Shown in pieces: positions 56,716 to 64,000 of a stretch of DNA of 64,000 nucleotides. A program made the position numbers and the translations under genes. The notes under the pieces were generated by a model, which saw only the letters and a program-made list of their open reading frames with translations, had not been told where the DNA came from and ran no database searches. Position 1 is the first letter of the stretch. Every line of letters begins with the position of its first letter. This DNA is from Ryuthela nishihirai (Eukaryota > Arthropoda > Arachnida > Araneae > Heptathelidae). Location: contig JAWZYU010000020.1 in NCBI GenBank assembly GCA_038380435.1, positions 44,920,307 to 44,984,306 of the forward strand, written 5' to 3'.

Positions 56716-59679
56716 CTGAAAAAAGTAAATATAAAACATTTAAATTCACTAGTAATTAAAAAATAAATTTTTTTTAACAAAAGAGGTTAAAAAAAGTATA
56801 CTTTAAATTTCATTTTAAATAGAAATTAGTGGTGCTAACCAAATGTTGAGACAAAAATTTCATTGCTTCAAGCGATTTTTTTTTCTATAGCATCATATTT
56901 TGATTTTTAAGAAAAGTAGTGTAAGCAGCCATTTTCAGTTGAAAAACTACTTTTTGTAAAAATCAAAATGCAAAAATCTTCAGCATTACATCAATAAAAA
57001 ACAGTGATATAGTTGTATACTAGAAAATAATTATTAAAGAAACTTGCCATATATTAGTTTACTTAAAAAAAGTGTATTTTAATCCTCTTTTATGCCTAGA
57101 AAATGTGGCAACAGTGCTTTAAAACATTATGCCAGCATGTATAGAGAGCATGAATGCAGTGAGTTCGGCAGAGAAAAAAAATGCACGCCATGCAATAGTA
57201 CATGATTCTTATCAATGTGATTAGATATTCACAGCATTTAAATAATTGCAGCATTGCATATGCTAATACCAAAGCACACAAGATGGATAAATGTACTTGG
57301 TACATATTTAAGCATTTTCTTTTATTCTGCTATACTGGCCTTTGTTAAAGTGAAACTTTTTTACATTGAGATACATAGTAAATTGGCTGGGGTCATAAAA
57401 AAATTTCGTTATACTTAATATTTCATTATTCTGGTGTTCATTAAATTGACAGTTCAACTGAGTACTGCTTGATAAGCAATTCTGTAGTAATAGTAATAAT
57501 GCAGTTCTCGGTAACAGCTAGAGCAAAATCGAGTTACAGTGAAATCGCATCAGCAGGTAAGGTGAAAATCACATACAGTCAAAATTACCCTTGAAAATCC
57601 CTTAAATTGCCCATAAAGTACAGGATATCTAGTTTTGTGTATACAACCCTGTACAATAATATACAGTATATAATAAAATGTACATATGTAAAATATAATT
57701 TCACAATATTTTTAATTGTATAAGTAGAGATAGTCCGAAGAATGAAAGAATATATAAAGACATTTCTGAGGTTGAAGCAATTCCTAAAACTGTTAAACCA
57801 ATCTTGGTTGGCTTTGAATTCCTTCTCACATCACTCTCTCCCCCAAATCTGGATGGCACAGATGCTAGATTTCCCATATCCATATTTACATGCCATGTTG
57901 GAGACTGACAGTATCTCAATAAGCCCATTACAGAAAGTTTTTCATCCAGCATTAGAACAGATTTCTATTTCTTCAGTTGAGCACTAGATGAAGCAGTTGA
58001 CTTCATTTAGGAGCCATGTTGCACAAAAATATGTATCTTTAGATAGATTGAGTTAAAAATGGAGCAATGATGAAATTAGTCTCTTTAGGTGGGGCTCCCT
58101 ACACCATTATCTTTAAATACCAATATCACTCAGTGCAGCTATGTTCACACTATTAGAGGCATGCAGGAACTAAGAACAATTGAGAGAACAGTGGGAAACA
58201 GAGAACCTGAGACAGACTGAGGGAAAAGAAGATTCACGTCCCTCATCTATCCCTCATCTCACGCTCACTCCAGTGCCGTTGATTGAGTGGAATGTCTAAC
58301 ATAATCGTTCAGACTAAATTGTTACTTTTCTCTTTTGCTGAGTGCATATAGTTGAATTTGCGTAAGTTAAATGTGTATATGATGTGGATTCAATGTATAA
58401 TGAACCTGGTAGACATATGAAATGTGCTCATTATAAACAAGGTGCATAATAACAAAACTAGACATGAAATATTTGTGCAAAATTTAAACAGCACTCATTA
58501 AAATTATACCACACAAAGAATGAGCTATACAGCAAGATATATGGGAACCTAAACTTTATTGCTTTAATCATATTGCATCTACATCCACAAATTACTTCAT
58601 CATGATTACTCCATATTGTGCCAATAACAGATTTTTATAACTATACTCCATTTATCAAGATATGAAGCAATGACGTTATCATTTATTTCTGTAAATTTAG
58701 TCTGGTAATTGGCTAGTTACATTGTACACCTAATTACACAACAAAATAGTTCCTAAAATAAACTCATCTCATGATGAGTTATATATATATAGTATTTAAA
58801 AGATGAAAATTTTAATACTTTCCTCTTTCACAAAAATCGGGAAATAGTTTAATATAGGATTATAAATAGCATAATGCAATTCTAAATCTATCAGAAAGAT
58901 TTTGCTGCTCTTTGGTTAATGTAGTATGATTAAGTGGTTTTGGTTTCATTTCTATGTTTTTTGTACTCATATATATACTTAAAGTTAAATTTGCTGAATA
59001 CCTCCATCCAAAATTTCATTAAGACAAACCATTTTCACAAAATTTGTTTTTTAAGCTTGTAAATATCTTTTAAGTAAACGGTGATACTGTTGTAATTGCA
59101 TTCACACAGATGTATTCCAACATAAAAATAATTTTTTTATTTGTAATTAAATCGGATTTAATTGCATAAATAGAGTTACCAACTTCTAAATATCCAATTT
59201 AGAGGATTTATATAAACTTAATGTCCAGTATACTGAAGGCTAAACAAAAATTTCCAAAATAATTTGAATAAAATATGATTCATTTTAAGAAATAACTAAT
59301 TTTTCACAATGTAAATTGTAATTCATATTGTAAATTGTTCAAAGTGTAAAACAGAAATTCTTAATGTTGCCACTTGAAAAACATTGCTGAAGACTTAAGT
59401 TAATAAAAGTTATCAGTAAGAAATGGTTTAATACAAATAAAAGTGAAGCCTCTGAAAAATTTAATGAAATAAATCGTAATATATATGTGGAAAATTCAAT
59501 TCATGGGCTGCCTAATATCACCAATAATTAGCAGCTTTTTAACAATAACATCAATACAATATAATATCACAAATAATATATAATAATATAACAAATAATA
59601 TCAGTAACAATACATGATATGTGGTAACACAGTGACTCTTCAAGGACACAGAGCAGTGTGTGCAAGTTGAAGCATATTG

Positions 59680-59940
59680 TGATACAGTCGCAAGTAACAG
59701 CAGAGCAGTATGTTGTCAACCTCGGTTGCTTTCTTACTTCAGAAAAGTGTTCGTTTTCAAATGCACGATTTTTTTGCAGGCTATGGTTCATCTGAAAACT
59801 GATCAGAGGTATGTGATATATTACTGTGTTCAGCAAGGCTCAAATGGTGCACAGAGAGTTGCAGAAATGATACAAATGTAAGGAGAATAGTTTTTGGTTA
59901 AGCAGGATCATCATTCAAGGAATCGCCTGGAATTGGCCTC
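59680..59940 (+). repeat. Interspersed repeat with HTH-like coding scrap, copy 2
   Basis: TTTTTTGCAGGCTATGGTTC, CTGAAAACTGATCAGAGGTA, TTACTGTGTTCAGCAAGGCT. The open reading gives HLKTDQRYVIYYCVQQGSNG and then AQRVAEMIQM before a stop. The pattern fits the N-terminal helix-turn-helix of mariner-type transposases or GVQW3-like proteins. It lies in the RTCB intron on the opposite strand, so it is not an RTCB exon. Confidence 0.5.
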
Positions 59941-59943
59941 GAG

Positions 59944-59980
59944 AGATTCAAGTTAAATTTTTAGAATTTAACTTGAATCT
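59944..59980. repeat. 16-bp-arm hairpin
   Basis: AGATTCAAGTTAAATT and AATTTAACTTGAATCT are perfect reverse complements around a 5-nt centre. The arm occurs a third time at 60086-60100. Confidence 0.85.
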
Positions 59981-60835
59981 TATACAGCTTAGAATGCTTA
60001 TACAGATAAGTAAAAAGTTCATTGTCCATGATAATATTTTAACTTTTTATTTATCTATGTAAATTAGTTGTTACAGATTTTAATCATTTAACTTGAATCT
60101 CTCAAGACTGAGTGACCTGCAGAGCCATGGAATCGCTGGATTTGCTCCATGGAATTGCAGAGGCTACTATGTCACCTCTGCAAAGGTCACATTTGGCGTA
60201 ACATCAGAACTATCAATTACAGCAGAAAGAAGTTCATGTTCACTTAATATCTGAACTGCTCAGCAGTAAAAGAAGTCCATTTGGTATGTAATATCAAACT
60301 ATACTACAGTGATATCTTGTAGATGCAATCACTGGTGTTGCAATTATAATTCCCATTCAAAAGCTTTTCCCTCTTTGGACTGACTTCAAATGAACATCTC
60401 CAGTACCTACTGCATTTTTCAATAGACAATTCATTTGTAACAATATTCTACTCAGTTGCTATTCTAAAGTAAGCCAATATACTTTAGCATTTAAAGGTAG
60501 TCTGTAAAGTTAAAACTACTTCCATTACCAATGATAAAATATTATGTTAGTATAAAGAATTTGGTACATATGTCACTCCATCCTGTTAATATGCACTGTC
60601 AGCTGTTTAAATGATTACATACTGCAAACTGTGTATTTTAACATGCTATATTACTTCACTGTATACTAAATTACAGTGCATGATATAAACAGTAGAGAAC
60701 TAATAACAGAAAAAAAAAAGCCTCAATCATAAAACTGTTCTGGGCAGCTCTTCCTTTTATAATATAACTTGCAGAATCAAGGTTTTACTAATTATCATTT
60801 ATCATACAGTATTAACATTGAAAATATGCCCATAC

Positions 60836-61024
60836 CTGATAATCAACAGGAATCAATGGGTGGTGAGGTGGAAAAGCTCGTGTTGATCCTTTCCTGTGCA
60901 CTAGAAGAGTTCTCTGCTTTCCTTCAATATAGTGTTGCTCTATCTTAGCAATATTATGGGAGACATCATAAATCACATGCATATCCAGATCATCAGGTGT
61001 AGTATTGAATGCTTTGGCAAAAGC
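60836..61024 (-). CDS. RTCB: RTCB (tRNA-splicing ligase) penultimate coding exon
   Basis: RtcB joins tRNA exon halves in the archaeal/animal 3'-5' ligation pathway and also ligates XBP1-type mRNA in the unfolded protein response. It is the catalytic subunit of the animal tRNA ligase complex. The exon is 189 nt (63 codons, phase 0 at both ends). On the - strand it follows the acceptor AATTGCAG and ends at the donor CAG|GTATGG. The peptide begins [20 protein letters not shown] and includes [12 protein letters not shown] and [15 protein letters not shown]. The His of DVSHN corresponds to the metal-binding His353 of human RTCB, and the RKGSTRAFP segment is part of the conserved GMP-pocket region. 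It aligns to human residues 331-393 without gaps. Confidence 0.96.
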
Positions 61025-62962
61025 CTGCAATTAATTTAGTCAGTTACCAAATAATGTTTAAAATAATTGAAATTGATTAAATGGTAATATGGAAACAATA
61101 TAGTCAACTAGGTAATATCAGGTAAACTGAATTTGTTATATCTTTATAGCAGTAACAGCTGAAATATTTTTGCAACTTACATAAATAAGCATTAACCCTT
61201 CCTGAGCTCGTTTTTTTAAATATAAGTTGACAGAATCTGAAATGAGAGACCGACAACACCAATATCAGTTTTTTAGTACAACACATGAAACTTCGATTTT
61301 TTTTTACTGCCGTATGAAATTTTTCTTATATCTTATAAAAATACATTAATAATGCTTGATAAATAATACTTTCCTTTTCCATTTCATACATATTTTATTA
61401 AATTATGATATAAATAATTTGTTTAAGTCATCTGATCGGCATTTTTAGACCCGATATACAGTAACACTGATTTTTTTTTCTTAACTTCACTCCATGCTGA
61501 AGCAATGATTTTATTTTTAAGCTTACAAGTTTGATTTGAACTATTATCAACAAAGTTTTGAAAATTTCTCGAAAATTAACAAAAAACTGCTCTTTTTAAA
61601 AACAGAAGATTTTGGAAGTAATTGCAAAATACTTACCTTTCCCTCCCACTTTACACTCTTTTCTGCCATAACCCTATTTCAGTATTCACAAAATTAGTTT
61701 TATCATTTATTTGAGCATTCTATGTGTCGTTCCACCTTCTCAAATTCAAACTATAACTAAAAAAATCTTCTACGCCAAAGCTTGTTGTTTAACTGGCTGC
61801 AGTGCATGACATCAGATCAGAGGAAGACTCAGATGTTCCTAACTGCTTGCTCACACATTGAGAGGTCTATTAAGTGGCTGCATGGTAGTTGTTTATGTGG
61901 TTGATTTAAATCTAAATACTTCCTCCCTACACATTGGATATCATCTCCATTAATAAAGTTGGTATGTTATTTTCTTTTTTATACTTAAACCTTAGTTTTC
62001 ATTTTCGCAGATTTATTTTACTTCTGTAAATTGACTATCTTTCAGTCAATCGATTATTATCAATTTTTTACAATTATGCTACATTGGATGGCCAGTTTAC
62101 AACTTGTTGCTGTGGATATTTGATTTAACATCGCATTAGGTTATATGTTAATTTTTCTTTTATTATTTCATTTTTCAGTAAAAACTTTGATCTAGTATCA
62201 TACCTGAAAATGAATGTCATGGGCACAGAAGCAACACGGACTTCTGTGACAGAAATCAGTCCTTATGCAAGAGGACAATTTTAGTAAATATTTTACCCCC
62301 ACCACATTGAAGCCATTTTACTTTCTCCTTGGATTTTTTTTTAATTACAAGTTTTTAAGTTTATATTGAATATTTTAAAAGATTCCTCCCCCCTCCTCAA
62401 TATCTTGGCTGTACTACTCTGATGATAGACAATTTTTAAAATTTTTTCGCTTTGGTGCACTAACTTTTCGGAAATTAGCCAAGATCCCCAAAATTCAACA
62501 CCCAAAGAAATATTACAGTGTTCGTAAAAAAAAAGGCAGCCAAGAAAGTATTTTTTCATTTTACAAATAGGACAGAAAATTCCATTAGTGTAATCTTGTA
62601 AAACCCTGCCCATGTTTTAAAATATACCATGCTGAAAAGAATCATAAAAAAATAAAAATCAGGTTTCAGGTACATATTTTTATTGATCATGTTTTCTAAA
62701 ATTATGCATTACTGGTATAGTCTGATCTATTTTTTCACTAAATCACTGTAAAAAGGTTTCATTAAAATTAGTATGTTTATAAATTTTTTTATTTTCATAA
62801 TATTCAGAATTAAATTCTGTTTAATTTGGTGTATAATATGACCTATTTCAGTTGAGGCATTTTTTACTTCTAAAGTTGACTTTTTATATGACTCAGCAGA
62901 GTTGGCAAAGAGCCTGGACTTTTCTCAAAACATGGCACTGAGAAAAAAATATCACAAAATGA
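61025..62962. other. RTCB: Upstream RTCB intron sequence
   Basis: Presumed intron lying 5' of the penultimate RTCB exon. I looked for the preceding exon, expected to end near SSMTFLTRQ, and found none. AT-rich, with no other feature recognised. Confidence 0.6.
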
Positions 62963-63263
62963 GTTGGGTTGTTTTACCTCCGAGCAGCACTTTTTTTGCA
63001 CACAGTGGACTAAGTTTACTAAGGGCTCAGAGAAGGTTGGGGGAGGGACCCATTGGACAGCTTTTAGGAGATAGATGGTAGCTTCCCATCAAGGCCATCC
63101 AGCATGATTTTTAACGTGCACAGGGTATGGCTGGCCAAACATGGGGCCACGGCTTTACGTCTCATCTAAGCCCATTGGTGTCACCTACTGATAGAGAGCA
63201 GAGTGGGAAGCTTTGTGGAGATAAATCACTGCCCAGCTAGGACTGAGCCACCCTTGCCCCTAC
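62963..63263 (-). mobile_element. SINE family A, - strand copy with internal deletion
   Basis: GTTGGGTTGTTTTACCTCCG to CTGAGCCACCCTTGCCCC. The stretch between the B box and the A box is missing (CCCAGCTAGGACTGAGCCACC). Confidence 0.82.
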
Positions 63264-64000
63264 AAAACGCAAGTACTTCTCGTTTCAAGTAATTGTTTTT
63301 TGTTATTTAGAAAAAATAGTCTTTCTATTCATATGCATTATAATCATTTCCATTAGTTTTTTAAAACATTTATTTGCATTGCCAGATGCATTTTATTCAC
63401 TACATTACCCTAAAAATGCCCTATTAAAACAAACTAGTTTTTAGATATTTTATTTTCAGAAAATCCAGAATTTAATGCTGATTAATTTGGATATAACATG
63501 CTATAATTCCTTTCATTAGTTATTTGGCAGAAAAGTTCTAAAGTTAATTTTTTTTAGCTGAGCATAGTGAAAAAAAAATAGCTTGGCCTCACTACACCCA
63601 AAAATAATATTTGTTCAAGATGCCAGATTAGGAACTTTTAATTTAGTACTTTTGTATATATATTGTGTTCAGATTACCATTTCTACATTACTATCACATA
63701 TATGTTTAATGTGTTGACAACAGTAATTACAAAATACTAAGAGTTAAAAAAAAAGAACTTCTTGTTAATCCATATTTTTGGTGTATAAGCAACTTACCTC
63801 TATTTTAATTAGTTTTATTTCAGTCATTTCTTAAAAATACTAATTGTTAAATACCTTGCTATTATTATTTTTATTATATTTTTATTATATGCATACGAAT
63901 AGAAAGACTGTATATTATTATATTTATTATATACCTAATAGTTCAGTGATGTAATGAGGTTTGTAAGAGATCAGGTGCAATTTAGTATAACAGGCCATCC
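63264..64000. other. AT-rich right edge
   Basis: ATTATT/TATTAT low-complexity runs near 63860-63935. No exon or repeat recognised. Confidence 0.55.

Larger units (their letters stand above)
56716..60835 (-). other. RTCB: RTCB last intron (4.1 kb)
   Basis: Phase-0 intron between the two RTCB exons. It is AT-rich, with an AT microsatellite at about 59550-59620, a diverged interspersed repeat (59680-59940) and a 16-bp-arm hairpin (59944-59980). No other exon was recognised. Small ORFs at 57096, 57701 and 57742 have no protein character. Confidence 0.8.

Noticed and set aside
59660..59881. A 73-codon ORF as a real gene
   Set aside because: A sequence with the same order occurs at 19.0 kb in broken form. 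It is a dispersed repeat on the strand opposite to RTCB.
61600..61700. Preceding RTCB exon
   Set aside because: A donor-like word occurs (TACTTACC on the + strand), but the adjoining - strand sequence does not encode the expected RTCB residues.

Overview
This is a window of animal nuclear DNA: AT-rich, intron-rich and full of repeats. It has two unmistakable conserved genes, spliceosomal-type introns and a heavy load of tRNA-derived SINEs, Tc1/mariner DNA transposons and an RTE-like LINE. Nothing is bacterial or viral. The species cannot be named. The two host proteins are close to their human orthologues, and the repeat mix would suit an invertebrate such as a chelicerate or other arthropod, but that is inference.

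Host genes. (1) TXNL4B (Dim1-like, thioredoxin-like protein 4B) is on the + strand in three coding exons (30939-31070, 41940-42091, 45852-46017). They join to 149 codons, the length of the human protein. None of the exons is long enough to stand out as an ORF; exon 1 was found by reading. (2) RTCB, the tRNA-splicing ligase, is on the - strand. Only its last two coding exons are in the window (60836-61024 and 56377-56715; 175 residues, matching human residues 331-505); the rest lies beyond the right edge. The genes converge, with poly(A) signals about 10 kb apart. (3) Two short sequences look like terminal coding exons of unidentified + strand genes (754-834 and 17793-17924), with a weaker one at 7362-7424.

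Layout. 1-18 kb: very AT-rich non-coding DNA with scattered SINEs, a 506-bp mariner-type MITE (7694-8199) and a dead Tc1 element (15640-16806). 18-31 kb: repeat-dense, with a degenerate GCCAACTCGCC-type tandem array invaded by two young SINEs (19.3-21.4 kb), clusters of a ~220-250 bp monomer family, a GATATC-rich probable DNA transposon (23.5-26.7 kb) and a tandem duplication (29.0/29.84 kb). 31-46 kb: TXNL4B introns. Intron 1 holds a Tc1 element whose 27-bp terminal repeats and TA duplications survive at 31458 and 37107, although a LINE, a foldback sequence and a SINE are nested inside. Further along are a 566-bp long-TIR MITE and a 54-bp-arm inverted repeat with a tRNA-like core. 46-56 kb: intergenic, with a second LINE copy (51898-54496, - strand) flanked by an exact 11-bp target-site duplication. 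56-64 kb: RTCB exons and introns.

The host genes do not form a pathway cluster, although both act in RNA processing. I found no convincing new biological system. The points most worth checking are the nested Tc1/LINE structure, the conserved palindrome in SINE family B with a possible compensatory change, the tRNA-cored inverted repeat, and the orphan terminal exons.
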